From Lysobacterales bacterium (GTDB lineage: Bacteria; Pseudomonadota; Gammaproteobacteria; Xanthomonadales; SZUA-36), in assembly GCA_029859645.1 (NCBI GenBank), contig JAOUCS010000016.1:1-43154 (forward strand): a DNA stretch of 43,154 nucleotides, given 5' to 3'. The translations under genes and the position numbers were made by a program. Below the pieces are notes generated by a model that did no database searches, was not told where the DNA came from, and saw only the letters and a list, made by a program, of their open reading frames with translations. Of the stretch, positions 9,110 through 16,671 are shown piece by piece (position 1 is the stretch's first letter; every line of letters starts with the position of its first letter).

Positions 9110-10087
9110 ATGTCGGAATTCGACCTGATCGCCAGCCTGCAGCGGATAATTTGTCTGCCTGCGGATATCGTGGAAGCAGGCTGTCGTGTGGGCATCGGAG
9201 ACGACAGCGCAGTCCTTGAGGTTCCACCCGGCCATGAACTCATTGTGTGCACCGACACACTGGTCGAAGGTGTGCATTTTCCATCCGGTACACGGCCGGA
9301 GGCGATAGGCCACAAAGCCCTGGCAGTCAATCTCAGTGACCTTGCTGCAATGGGAGCAAGACCCACGTTCTTTTTTCTGGCCCTGACCCTTCCGGCGGCC
9401 GATCCTGCCTGGCTGGAAGCATTTTCGCGCGGCATGGCAAGCCTGGCCCGCCAGTCCCGGATACAACTGGCAGGCGGTGATACGACATCCGGACCGCTAA
9501 GCGTCACGATTACGGCCATGGGAGTAGTGGAAAAAGGCAGGGCGCTGCTTCGTTCCGGGGCCAGGCCGGGTGATAAAATTGTGGTTTCCGGTATTCCCGG
9601 GGCGGCGGCCAGGGCCTTGCAGTTGATAAAAAATGAAGAAGCGCCAGATCCGCCTGACCGGGCCGCGTTGGAATTTCCTGTGCCCCGCCTGGGGCTGGGC
9701 CAGGCGCTGCTGGGAAAGGCCACAGCCTGCATTGATCTATCTGACGGGCTGGCAGCCGATCTCGGCCACGTACTGCACCAGTCGGGCGCAGGAGCGTTGA
9801 TTGAGCTTGACCGGTTACCCAGGTCAAACAGCCTGGAAGCACTGCCGGATGAAGCCCGGTGGCCGTTGCAGTTGGCCGGCGGTGATGATTATGAATTATG
9901 TTTCACTGTTTCGCCGTCAGTCGTTCCGGATCTGCCGGCGATTGCGAATTCATGCGGTGTTGAATTAGCGGTTGTGGGAACAGTTGTCAGGCAGCCCGGT
10001 CTGAAATTTGCAAGGGCCGATGGCAGCCTGTTTGGGTTGGCATCCAGCGGGTATGAGCATTTCAGCGGCCAGGAGAACTCGACTTGA
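9110..10087 (+). CDS. thiL: Thiamine-monophosphate kinase
   Basis: Phosphorylates thiamine monophosphate to the diphosphate coenzyme using ATP. The start MSEFDLIASL (ATG 9110) gives 325 residues, the family norm; a longer upstream frame overlapping nusB is spurious. Family features are the VGIGDDSAVL metal-binding loop near residue 31, the CTDTLVEGVHF segment, GGDTTSG, and the late GGDDYEL motif. The stop overlaps the TTG start of pgpA. Confidence 0.95.
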   Translation: MSEFDLIASLQRIICLPADIVEAGCRVGIGDDSAVLEVPPGHELIVCTDTLVEGVHFPSGTRPEAIGHKALAVNLSDLAAMGARPTFFFLALTLPAADPAWLEAFSRGMASLARQSRIQLAGGDTTSGPLSVTITAMGVVEKGRALLRSGARPGDKIVVSGIPGAAARALQLIKNEEAPDPPDRAALEFPVPRLGLGQALLGKATACIDLSDGLAADLGHVLHQSGAGALIELDRLPRSNSLEALPDEARWPLQLAGGDDYELCFTVSPSVVPDLPAIANSCGVELAVVGTVVRQPGLKFARADGSLFGLASSGYEHFSGQENST

Positions 10088-10578
10088 ATCGATTGCTTGA
10101 ATCGGATCCGGCACTGCGAGAGGTTGCACTTCGCACCCTACCAGGATTCCTGGCGTTTGGCTTTGGCTCCGGGCTGGCACGGTTTGCACCCGGAACGATG
10201 GGTACCCTGGCCGCCATTCCCTTTGCTCTCCTCCTCATAACGCTTCCACCCGCCGGTTTCTGGCTGGTTTTGACTGGAGCATTCCTGCTGGGGGTCAAGA
10301 TCTGTGACAGCAGCAGCAAACGTCTGGGGCAACACGATCCCGGAGGAATTGTGTGGGACGAAATGGTGGCCTACTGGCTGACAGTGGCCTTCATTCCGCT
10401 TACCTGGCAGTGGTGGCTGCTGGCCTTCGTCCTGTTCCGGTTTTTTGATATCGTCAAGCCGTGGCCTATTCGCCGGGTGGAAAAAATGTTTGGAGGCGGT
10501 CTTGGTATCATGCTCGATGATATCTTTGCGGCCGGTTATGCCATGGGGCTCATGTTTTTATTGCAGAGGTTGCTCTGA
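10084..10578 (+). CDS. pgpA: Phosphatidylglycerophosphatase A
   Basis: An inner-membrane phosphatase that converts phosphatidylglycerophosphate to phosphatidylglycerol. The 164-residue protein shows the PgpA hallmarks FGSGLARFAPGTMGTL near residue 27, the DEMVAYW segment and FRFFDIVKPWPI, with several hydrophobic helices. The start is a TTG overlapping the thiL stop (TTGA), with an AGGAG about 10 bp upstream. It is the last gene of the glyA operon and abuts the convergent yraN gene with no spacer. Confidence 0.94.
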   Translation: MNRLLESDPALREVALRTLPGFLAFGFGSGLARFAPGTMGTLAAIPFALLLITLPPAGFWLVLTGAFLLGVKICDSSSKRLGQHDPGGIVWDEMVAYWLTVAFIPLTWQWWLLAFVLFRFFDIVKPWPIRRVEKMFGGGLGIMLDDIFAAGYAMGLMFLLQRLL

Positions 10579-10944
10579 TCAGTCCGTTTCAAATGCGTTC
10601 TGAATCCAGTCGAACATCGTTCTGCCTTCTTGCAAGCCGATGGAGATGACATCGAACCTGCAGGTTTGTTGAAACCTGTCGGGGTGACAGGCAAGAAAAC
10701 GGCGAGCTGCGCGGATAATCCGCTGTTGCTTGGCTCGGGTCACGCTGTGTGACCCGCCACCCCAGGTATCGTGTTTCCGGAATCGCACCTCTGCAAATAC
10801 GAGGGTTTCGCCGTCCAGCATGATCAGGTCGATTTCACCCACGCGGGCAAGGTAGTTGCGTTGCAATGTCCGCAAACCTTGCTGATGCAGAAAAGTCTCC
10901 GCAGCCTGTTCCCAGTGACTACCGCGTTGACGGGTCGTCTGCAC
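10579..10944 (-). CDS. yraN: YraN / UPF0102 family endonuclease-like protein
   Basis: A 121-residue protein of the UPF0102 family, whose fold resembles Holliday-junction resolvase-type nucleases; its role is not firmly established. Conserved elements are GSHWEQAAETFL near the N-terminus, the NYLARVGEIDLIMLDGETLVFAEVR core (the E-x-D-L-I and E-V-R motif of the nuclease fold) and FDVISI near the end. The start is a GTG at 10944. It overlaps the 3' end of lpoA by 26 bp, the usual lpoA-yraN order, and its stop touches that of pgpA. Confidence 0.92.
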   Translation of the reverse strand: MQTTRQRGSHWEQAAETFLHQQGLRTLQRNYLARVGEIDLIMLDGETLVFAEVRFRKHDTWGGGSHSVTRAKQQRIIRAARRFLACHPDRFQQTCRFDVISIGLQEGRTMFDWIQNAFETD

Positions 10945-12855
10945 GTTTCTGGCGCACCTCCTGCGCCTCGGGGCTTTTCAGGGTGATCGGCACGCCGCGG
11001 CTGAATTCCGCCCAGGCGGGTTCCCGTTGCAGCATGTCGCTACGGACAGAATGGTAGTAACCCGATTGACCCGGAAATTTGAAACCAGGGTCTTTTTTCA
11101 TCAATTCCAGCCATGGCAGGAGATTCCACGCATCCTGGCCCAATGCGAAGAGTGAGCCAAGGGTGCCCTTTCTGATGCTGGCCAATTCCGGAATGTCTTC
11201 CTTCCTGGGGTGCGACAGTTGCCAGGGCGTCGCGGGGAAGCGAAATCCATTCAAGTCCTGATTACGGGAAGGATTGGGCTGCCCGCTATAAATGCGGGCC
11301 GTTGCATACACCGGGATATTTCCTGCATCGTGAAACTTGAGCTGCGGCCGGATCAGCCTTGCCTGGGTCTGTTCGCGGCCAGGAAAATGACGTCGATATC
11401 CTGCCGGCGAACGGGTTCGAACTCGAGGGTCATTTGCAGTGTGTTCTGCAGTCTTTGTTTGCGGGCCTTGCTCTCATCGATTTTCAGTATTCGCTCCAGG
11501 TCTGAACTGTGATCATTCTGCGACGGGAGATAGCGGGCCGCAGCTATGATTTGCCGCTCATCCTGTAGGAATTCTGCTTCGAATGCATAGGCCATTCTCT
11601 CGCCCCAGGCATCTTCCGACGCCAGCACCATGGCCCGTTGGTAACCTGCGCCAGCGGCATGTTCCGCGATCGCGCGGGCTTCATCGTCCTGGGACAAGGA
11701 GAGCGCGGACACCTGTCCTGCCAGGACAGAAGGCGCCACGAATCCTTCGGGTAAGTCATTGAGCGCCAGCATCGGCGTTGCCATTCCTGCAAGGCTTAGC
11801 ATGGCCTCCACCGACTCTTTGCGAAGCGGCCCGATAATCAGGTCCGCACCGGCATCCAGCGCGTTGAAATAGGCGGCAATGGCTGATTGCTCATCATCAC
11901 CCGTTGTGAAAAACTGAATCTCGGAACCACCGGAGTTCTCGAGGTAAGCACTCATGATGCCGTCCCGGATAGCATCCCCGGCTGCCTGTAGCCGGCCTGT
12001 CTGCGGCAGCAGTACCGCCACCTTGCGCGGCGGAGAGAAAAGCTGTCGATAGCTCAGCCAGGTTTCGAGCGCCTGCTGTTCAGTCAGTAAGTGATAAGGC
12101 TGGCGCGCCTTCCAGTCGCTGACGGCTTCGGCCACGCCTTCGGGAACGACCAGGTATTCCCGGATGACCCGTGTCAGGTCCAGCCAGCCGGTCAGGTTGC
12201 GATCTCCCCTGGGATTTTCGGCCCGGATCGCCAATTCACTGGAAGAGACGCTCTCCAGGGAGTGGACCAGTTCCACCGCCCGGTCGGGATCATAGAATCG
12301 CATGGCGTCACTGAGCTTTGCGGCGGCGCCGATATCACGTGACCCGGGGCTGGCGAGCTGCTGCATAAGGCGCGAGTAAAGTGCTTCATAGCGCTTGCTG
12401 GAGCTCGACGGCAGCCCCTGCCGGGCTTGCCTCAACAGGGTTTCTGCCTCGTCAGGACGGCCGCTCCGCAGCGCCAGGTCCGCCAATACCAGGTCCAGTC
12501 GGGACTGATCGGAGCGGGACAATGTTTCACGGTCGAGCCAGCGAAGCTCGTCCTGGGCATTGTTCGGTTTTCCGGCCAGCAGCCAGGCGTCCGCAGCCCT
12601 GACCCGGAGGCCCGATGCGGATTCGGCATTCGCCTCCAGCGCCTCTTTCTGCCAGGCCCTGGCGGCCTGCTGATACTGGCCTTTTGCGAAAGCGGATTCG
12701 GCAGTGGTGATGTCGGGTTGCGGCTGCCAGGTCTGGCTGGTACCGGCGCACGCGGAGATCATCAACGCGAGCACTAGCGGCCAGGTGCGCAATAACGCGT
12801 GGGTGATGATGGCTTTTGTGCCCGTGGTTGGGTGCTGATGGATGGTCGTCGTCAT
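10919..12855 (-). pseudogene. lpoA: LpoA-like penicillin-binding protein activator, interrupted by a one-base frameshift
   Basis: LpoA is an outer-membrane lipoprotein that stimulates PBP1A. From ATG 12855 the protein has a signal peptide ending in the lipobox ISAC, a TPR-like N-domain (about residues 40-250) and a periplasmic-binding-protein-like domain (KVAVLLPQTGRLQAAGDAIRDG onward). The frame stops at 11353 just after IFLAANR. The missing C-terminus continues in another frame as QARLIRPQLKFHDAGNIPVYATA and runs to 10919. Re-aligning needs one extra base at the CCC run (plus strand GGG 11365-11367), suggesting a C lost from a CCCC run. The restored protein would be about 645 residues, close to the family's about 680. 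It may be a sequencing error, a real mutation or recoding. An upstream ATG at 12897 is an alternative start. Confidence 0.85.
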
Positions 12856-12911
12856 GGCAGCAGAAATGATACCGCAATGCGGCGTTGTTTGATTCATAAT
12901 AATATGCCCCT

Positions 12912-13736
12912 ATGACTGATGCCCGGCTCTACGTGGTGGCCACTCCCATTGGCAACCTGGAAGATATCACCCTGCGCGCCCTGGAAGTGCTTGGAGGGGT
13001 TGACGTCATAGCAGCCGAAGACACCCGCCGCACCCGTATCCTTCTGACCAGGCATCAGCTGGACAAGCCAATGGTTTCTTTGCAGGAGCACAACGAAGAG
13101 CAAAAAGCGCCGCGGTTGGTTGAGCGTCTGGCTGGAGGCGAATCCATAGCACTGGTATCCGATGCAGGGACACCTTTGCTGTCTGATCCCGGGTATCGCT
13201 TCGTCGCACTCGCGGCGCAAGCGGGTATTGAAGTGGTTGCGGTCCCTGGCCCCAGCGCCATCACGGCTGCTCTCTCGATCAGCGGACTGCCGACGGACCG
13301 ATTTACCTTCGAAGGATTCTTACCAGCACGCCATATCGCAAGGGTGAAGACGCTCGAGCGTTTACGCCTGGAAACACGAACGATGGTGTTCTTCGAGTCC
13401 AGCCACCGCATCCGTGAAAGTCTTTCAGACCTGGCGGATGTATTAGGCGCCGATCGGCCCCTGGCGGTCTGCCGGGAAATGACCAAGCAGTTCGAAACCG
13501 TTCTGCGCGGCTCCCTGTCGGAAGTGATGGACCGGGTCGAGAGTGATTCCAACCAGTCCAGGGGTGAATTCGTGCTGGTAGTAGCCGGTAATGAACCACA
13601 GCAACAGGATAAACTGTCCGATGCAGTGTTGCTGGCACAATCCTTGCTGGAGTTCCTGCCCGCCAGCCAGGCTGCCCGGGTCGCTGCCCGCGTGCACGAG
13701 GTGTCGCGGCGTGAGGTTTACTCGGCGCTGGATTAA
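12912..13736 (+). CDS. rsmI: 16S rRNA (cytidine(1402)-2'-O)-methyltransferase RsmI
   Basis: Methylates the ribose of C1402 in the decoding centre of 16S rRNA using SAM. The 274 residues show the tetrapyrrole-methylase fold signatures: LYVVATPIGNLEDITLRAL at the start, AAEDTRRTRILL, ALVSDAGTPLLSDPGYR and VVAVPGPSAITAALSISGLP. It is divergent from lpoA, the same arrangement as in other gammaproteobacteria, with 56 bp between the two preferred start codons. Confidence 0.97.
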   Translation: MTDARLYVVATPIGNLEDITLRALEVLGGVDVIAAEDTRRTRILLTRHQLDKPMVSLQEHNEEQKAPRLVERLAGGESIALVSDAGTPLLSDPGYRFVALAAQAGIEVVAVPGPSAITAALSISGLPTDRFTFEGFLPARHIARVKTLERLRLETRTMVFFESSHRIRESLSDLADVLGADRPLAVCREMTKQFETVLRGSLSEVMDRVESDSNQSRGEFVLVVAGNEPQQQDKLSDAVLLAQSLLEFLPASQAARVAARVHEVSRREVYSALD

Positions 13737-13758
13737 GCACCGCTTGTAAAGGTTGTTC

Positions 13759-13764
13759 TATGAT
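13759..13764 (+). promoter_or_regulatory. Candidate -10 element upstream of rnpB
   Basis: TATGAT lies about 30 bp before the 5' helix of RNase P RNA and 22 bp after the rsmI stop. No convincing -35 is present at 16-18 bp, so this is only a candidate and would imply a short trimmed leader. Confidence 0.25.
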
Positions 13765-13794
13765 TCTGTGGCCGAGTGCGCGAAAATGAACCTG

Positions 13795-14160
13795 GGAGCC
13801 GGCCAGGCAATCGCCCCGTTCCAGTCTTCGGACTGACACGGGGAGGAAAGTCCGGGCTCCACAGGGCAGGGTGCCAGGTAACCCCTGGGGGGCGTGAGCC
13901 TACGGAAAGTGCAACAGAAAAGATACCGCCCCCGGATCGTTTCGGCGTGAAGGAGGTAAGGGTGAAATGGTGCGGTAAGAGCGCACCGCGCAGGTGGTAA
14001 CACGCTGCGGCATGGTAAACCCCACCCGGAGCAAGACCAAATAGGAAAGCAATACCGTGGCCCGCGGTGCTTTCGGGTAGGTTGCTCGAGGCTGCCGGTG
14101 ACGGTGGTCCCAGATGAATGATTGTCCGCGACAGAACCCGGCTTATCGGCCGGCTCCCCC
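13795..14160 (+). ncRNA. rnpB: RNase P RNA, bacterial class A
   Basis: The catalytic RNA of ribonuclease P, which removes 5' leaders of tRNA precursors. Universally conserved blocks are present in order: GAGGAAAGTCCGGGCTCC at 13843-13860, the CAGGGTGCCAGGTAAC segment near 13866, GGGTGAAATGGTGCGGTAAGAGCGCACC, the GAGCAAGACCAAATAGG block near 14030, and AGATGAATGATTG...GACAGAACCCGGCTTATCGG at about 14112-14149. The terminal P1 helix is closed by GGAGCCGGCC (13795-13804) pairing with GGCCGGCTCC (14148-14157), which sets the ends to within a few bases. It lies between rsmI and the integron-like block. Confidence 0.97.
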
Positions 14161-14162
14161 TT

Positions 14163-14185
14163 ATTTCCCCCCGGCGGCGGGAAAT
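14163..14185 (+). terminator. Possible stem-loop after rnpB
   Basis: ATTTCCC (14163-14169) and GGGAAAT (14179-14185) form a perfect 7-bp stem with a GC-rich 9-base loop directly behind rnpB. There is no T-tract after it, so it is at best an atypical terminator. The rest of the stretch up to 14250 shows no gene and no clear attC site. Confidence 0.35.
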
Positions 14186-14250
14186 GACTTGTCGTTACTT
14201 ACCGGATGTGCTTCAACTTCATGTGATGCGCCGGATCCATTCAACAAACC

Positions 14251-14820
14251 CTACCAATATGCTGGATCATCCAAAGCCGTCACGCATGAGGCGCGGCCGT
14301 ATTTTACCTCTAAAGGCCCTCCGCCAAGCGATTGGCCGAGCCATCCTTCAGGTTGCGAGAGTTTATAAGGGGGTTGAATTACTTCCGTTGAGAGCGGATG
14401 AAACCCAACTTTCGAGTAGAAAGAAGGGTCCCCATATGTAACGACATAGCTTACGCCCTGGCTGGTCATCTCGCGAAGCCCATGAGTAATCAGCGCTTGT
14501 CCTACTCCTGATCGCTGGTTGGCGCTGCGGACCGCGACTGGCGATAAAATAAATGCATTGAACGGCTCATCGAAGGAAAGTCGACTGAATAATATCGCAC
14601 CCAGCATTTGATTTTCGTCCACTGCGGCAAAACCGTACACATCATTGCTACCGGTGCATATGACAAGATCAGTCGCCAATCGGCTGACCAGGATACCTTC
14701 ATCTTCATCTGCAGACTCTGAGAACACTGAATAAAATAATGCTGCGATCTCAGAAGAATGCCTGGGTTCCAGAGGTCTCCACATCGTCTGAAGTGATTTG
14801 TCAGGCTGCGACCTACGCAT
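14251..14820 (-). CDS. GNAT-family N-acetyltransferase (YhbS-like), cassette 5
   Basis: A 189-residue (or 177-residue from the ATG at 14784) acetyl-CoA-dependent acetyltransferase. The acetyl-CoA loop region reads SPVAVRSANQRSGVGQALITHGL, matching the Q/RxxGxG/A motif A, followed by VTYGDPSFYSKVGFHPLS, typical of the YhbS-like subgroup. The substrate cannot be predicted. The ATG at 14820 lies only 23 bases inside the cassette boundary (attC R' at 14843), as is common for cassette genes; no good Shine-Dalgarno is seen for either start. It is the most distal cassette and has no recognisable attC after its stop. Confidence 0.82.
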   Translation of the reverse strand: MRRSQPDKSLQTMWRPLEPRHSSEIAALFYSVFSESADEDEGILVSRLATDLVICTGSNDVYGFAAVDENQMLGAILFSRLSFDEPFNAFILSPVAVRSANQRSGVGQALITHGLREMTSQGVSYVVTYGDPSFYSKVGFHPLSTEVIQPPYKLSQPEGWLGQSLGGGPLEVKYGRASCVTALDDPAYW

Positions 14821-14842
14821 ATGTGTAATCCACGGTTGGCGC

Positions 14843-14968
14843 CACTAACACCCAAAGCAAAAACAAAACCCAAATATGACCGGTGAACACATTGTAATCC
14901 TTGAACAATCTGCGCCAGCTGTGACCAACCACGAAGTGACCGGAACGAACTTGAACGACTTATTATGT
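14843..14968 (-). repeat. attC-like site 4 (after the one-TM cassette), divergent
   Basis: On the minus strand the site begins ACATAAT AAGTCGTTCAAG (14968 downward). This nearly matches the R''-L'' arm of attC site 1 (CATAACAAGTCGTTCAAG) but with AAT in place of the invariant AAC. It ends at the R' core GTTAGTG (14849-14843), preceded by GCTTTGGGT as the L' arm. It is about 126 bp, longer than the other three, and lacks their shared 19-bp arm. It is less certain than sites 1-3. Confidence 0.6.
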
Positions 14969-14986
14969 GTAGTGGCTGTCATTGTC

Positions 14987-15289
14987 TCAGTCTGTATTTG
15001 CTTCAATAACAATTTGGTTCTGATCCAACTCAACTACACATCTGTATTGTCCAAAATTGTAAGCGCTATCGACGTAAATTCTATTTGTGGTGGAGAGGGT
15101 TTCTCTTTTGTATCTCAAAAAATTACCTGTATCGAGTTGGGTGATTACGCTTTGCTCAGTTACGCCTGGTCCAAAATTTGAACATAGAAATACAATCTCT
15201 TTTCTGGCTTCATTCCACACAAAACCAAACACTATCACAGCGACAAGTACTCCTGCTCCTGTGCTTGCTAAGAGTAATCGCCGCTTCAA
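14987..15289 (-). CDS. Small one-TM protein of unknown function, cassette 4
   Basis: Not recognised. The start is placed at TTG 15289 because a strong GGGAGG lies 8 bases upstream; this gives 100 residues. A GTG at 15367 in the same frame would add 26 residues but falls inside attC site 3. The product starts with basic residues (KRR), then a hydrophobic segment (about residues 4-24, LLLASTGAGVLVAVIVFGFVW), then a polar domain of about 75 residues containing two cysteines and ending ELDQNQIVIEANTD. It is probably anchored in the inner membrane with the C-terminal domain in the periplasm, though an uncleaved signal sequence is also possible. Confidence 0.65.
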   Translation of the reverse strand: MKRRLLLASTGAGVLVAVIVFGFVWNEARKEIVFLCSNFGPGVTEQSVITQLDTGNFLRYKRETLSTTNRIYVDSAYNFGQYRCVVELDQNQIVIEANTD

Positions 15290-15365
15290 AATACTGCCTC
15301 CCTGGATTGACTCAAGACTATTTCGCCGATTCGGTATCCTCGTTAACCAGAAGGTGCTTGCAGAC

Positions 15366-15449
15366 ACATAACGTTTTAGTTAAGCGGCAGCCACTGAGTG
15401 GCTGTCCGGTGGAGGTGCGCAGCGCTGCAACCAGCTTTAACGGTTTACT
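15366..15449 (-). repeat. attC site 3 (after the cupin cassette)
   Basis: On the minus strand it runs from AGTAAAC (15449-15443, R'') to GTTATGT (15372-15366, R'). The plus-strand arm TAACGTTTTAGTTAAGCGG at 15369-15387 is identical to sites 1 and 2. The centre holds the perfect inverted repeat CAGCCAC-TGA-GTGGCTG, which would form the hairpin stem of a folded attC. The cupin stop codon lies at the R'' edge, as is usual for cassette genes. Confidence 0.8.
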
Positions 15450-15924
15450 ATGCATCACCAAATGGCTCACCGTCTGCGATATTGTAAATTTTAATAGCTG
15501 TTCCGATCCGTACCATCCGCTTCCCCAATTCAGGAAAATCAGCGATTTCATGTTCCAGGTGTTCCCCACCCATCATGTATATGAGCTCTCCGTCAAAAGG
15601 GTTCGTCATGTTGTGAGCAACAGACGGCGTCGGGAAAGCAACGAAGTCTCCTGGGGCGAGTTCGTACTCTTCACCATCGATCTGGGCAACGCCTCGACCG
15701 GAGAGAATATAAATCCATTCTTCCTCCCGATGGTGCAAGTGATATGCAAAAGACTCCTTGCCGGGAGAAATACGGACCAAACTGACTCCCGTTCGGCTCA
15801 GCCCTGAAATACCACTCAAATGAGTGCCGGTGATCTCAGATTTTGGGTTCCACGGGTGAGAAAAGGTTTTTTCACCACGTTTGATGGCGTTGGCACGTAG
15901 GAGATGCGGATACTTATCACTCAT
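15448..15924 (-). CDS. Cupin-domain protein, cassette 3
   Basis: A 158-residue single-domain cupin. The two cupin motifs are visible: H-x-H-x-x-x-E-x-x-Y-x-L-x-G as YHLHHREEEWIYILSGRG (metal-binding H, H and E) and the second motif around PGDFVAFPTPSVAHNMTN with its histidine. The metal ligands are kept, so it may be an active isomerase, dioxygenase or sugar-binding protein; the substrate cannot be told. The start ATG at 15924 has a TGAGG Shine-Dalgarno 8 bases upstream and lies about 34 bases inside the cassette boundary. Confidence 0.85.
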   Translation of the reverse strand: MSDKYPHLLRANAIKRGEKTFSHPWNPKSEITGTHLSGISGLSRTGVSLVRISPGKESFAYHLHHREEEWIYILSGRGVAQIDGEEYELAPGDFVAFPTPSVAHNMTNPFDGELIYMMGGEHLEHEIADFPELGKRMVRIGTAIKIYNIADGEPFGDA

Positions 15925-15957
15925 TTATTAACCTCAAGAAGTCATGCGTCACTTGTT

Positions 15958-16046
15958 GCATAACGTTTTAGTTAAGCGGAGCGTGCATAGCATGCGTCAG
16001 GTGAAGCCAGTTTGCCGCCGGAACGTACTTAAACGCTTTGTTAACT
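15958..16046 (-). repeat. attC site 2 (after the toxin-antitoxin cassette)
   Basis: On the minus strand it runs from AGTTAAC (16046-16040, R'') through AAAGCGTTTAAG (L'') to CTTAACTAAAAC and GTTATGC (15964-15958, R'). It contains the shared 19-bp arm at 15961-15979 on the plus strand. The TAA stop of the RelE-like toxin (16043-16041) lies within R'', so the cassette gene ends inside its own recombination site. Confidence 0.85.
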
Positions 16047-16304
16047 GGTTCTATACACATTTCTTCGATGGCCTAACTTCACAACAACAACTATCAACTC
16101 AGCATTCCGAATCTCATACAGAATTCGGTATACACCCTGTCTGATGCGATATTTCTCCTGACCAGAGAGTTTTTCTACACCATTCGGCCGGGGATCTGAT
16201 CTTAAGGCTTCAATGCGCTTCAAAATCTTTGCGACATCCTTTTTTGGAATTTGGTGCAGGTCTTTTGCAACTGACCGCTTGAATATGACCTCAAAGCTTC
16301 CCAT
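16041..16304 (-). CDS. RelE/ParE-superfamily toxin, cassette 2
   Basis: An 87-residue toxin expected to be an mRNA interferase or gyrase poison of the RelE/ParE fold. The sequence shows the typical layout: FEVIFKRSVAKDLHQIPK at the N-terminus, LSGQEKYRIRQGVYRILYEI in the core and VVVVKLGHRRNVYR at the end, with basic residues in the RelE-like positions. It overlaps the upstream antitoxin by 14 bp and is co-translated with it. Toxin-antitoxin cassettes are well known in chromosomal integrons, where they are thought to stabilise the array. Confidence 0.9.
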   Translation of the reverse strand: MGSFEVIFKRSVAKDLHQIPKKDVAKILKRIEALRSDPRPNGVEKLSGQEKYRIRQGVYRILYEIRNAELIVVVVKLGHRRNVYRTS

Positions 16305-16524
16305 GAGCCTTTAGATCATTCAGCAACTCTTCATAAGTAATTGTGGGCTCGTTAATTCTGTTTCCAAAGGTCTCTAAGTCTTCCTGGTCTTCCTGCAAAA
16401 CGTTGCGAACAGCCTCGTTAACAAGATCTGATACTGATCTGTGGGTAAAGGCGGCCTTCAAGCGCAAGGCTTGGTGAACCTCAGGTTCAAAATAGACTGT
16501 GGATCGTTTTGATGAATTGCTCAT
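16291..16524 (-). CDS. Ribbon-helix-helix antitoxin, cassette 2
   Basis: A 77-residue antitoxin paired with the RelE-like toxin. The N-terminus (STVYFEPEVHQALRLKAAFTHRSVSDLVNEAVRNVL) is a ribbon-helix-helix DNA-binding domain and the acidic C-terminus (DQEDLETF...YEELLNDLKAHGKL) is the expected toxin-neutralising segment. ATG 16524 is preferred because GGAGG lies 9-10 bases upstream; a longer frame to 16545 would place its start in front of that Shine-Dalgarno. Two palindromes upstream (16552-16580) are likely autoregulatory operators. Confidence 0.87.
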   Translation of the reverse strand: MSNSSKRSTVYFEPEVHQALRLKAAFTHRSVSDLVNEAVRNVLQEDQEDLETFGNRINEPTITYEELLNDLKAHGKL

Positions 16525-16551
16525 AGACTTTTCCTCCACAAACAACCTTAA

Positions 16552-16580
16552 CGCTATAGCGTCATAACGTCAAGACGTTA
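16552..16580. promoter_or_regulatory. Twin palindromes upstream of the antitoxin, likely operators and promoter
   Basis: CGCTATAGCG (16552-16561) is a perfect 10-bp palindrome, and TAACGTC-AA-GACGTTA (16565-16580) is a perfect 7+2+7 inverted repeat. Both lie 28-56 bp upstream of the antitoxin ATG. On the minus strand TTTAAC and TATAGC, separated by 18 bp, overlap them and could be -35 and -10. This matches the usual autorepression of RHH antitoxins and suggests that the cassette carries its own promoter. Confidence 0.6.
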
Positions 16581-16589
16581 AACCTATAC

Positions 16590-16667
16590 AGTTAACGTTT
16601 TAGTTAAGCGGCCACGCGAAGCGTGGTCCGGTGAGCGAAGCGAACGTACTTGAACGACTTGTTATGT
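16590..16667 (-). repeat. attC site 1 (after the two-TM cassette)
   Basis: On the minus strand it reads ACATAAC (16667-16661, R''), AAGTCGTTCAAG (L''), a hairpin region with the inverted repeat CCACGC-TTC-GCGTGG, then CTTAACTAAAAC (L') and GTTAACT (16596-16590, R'). The 78-bp length and the arm sequences closely resemble those of the classical aadA cassette attC (TAACAATTCGTTCAAG and CTTAACTCAAGCGTTAG, from memory). The shared arm is at 16593-16611 on the plus strand. Confidence 0.88.
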
Positions 16668-16671
16668 TGTT

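Noticed and set aside
14186-14250. A fifth attC after the GNAT cassette
   Set aside because: No AAC/GTT core pair or L arm like those of the other sites is present; only short CCGG-flanked imperfect symmetry is seen.
15178-15807. Plus-strand frame of 209 codons across the cupin and one-TM cassettes
   Set aside because: It runs through an attC site and antisense to the conserved cupin and has no family features.
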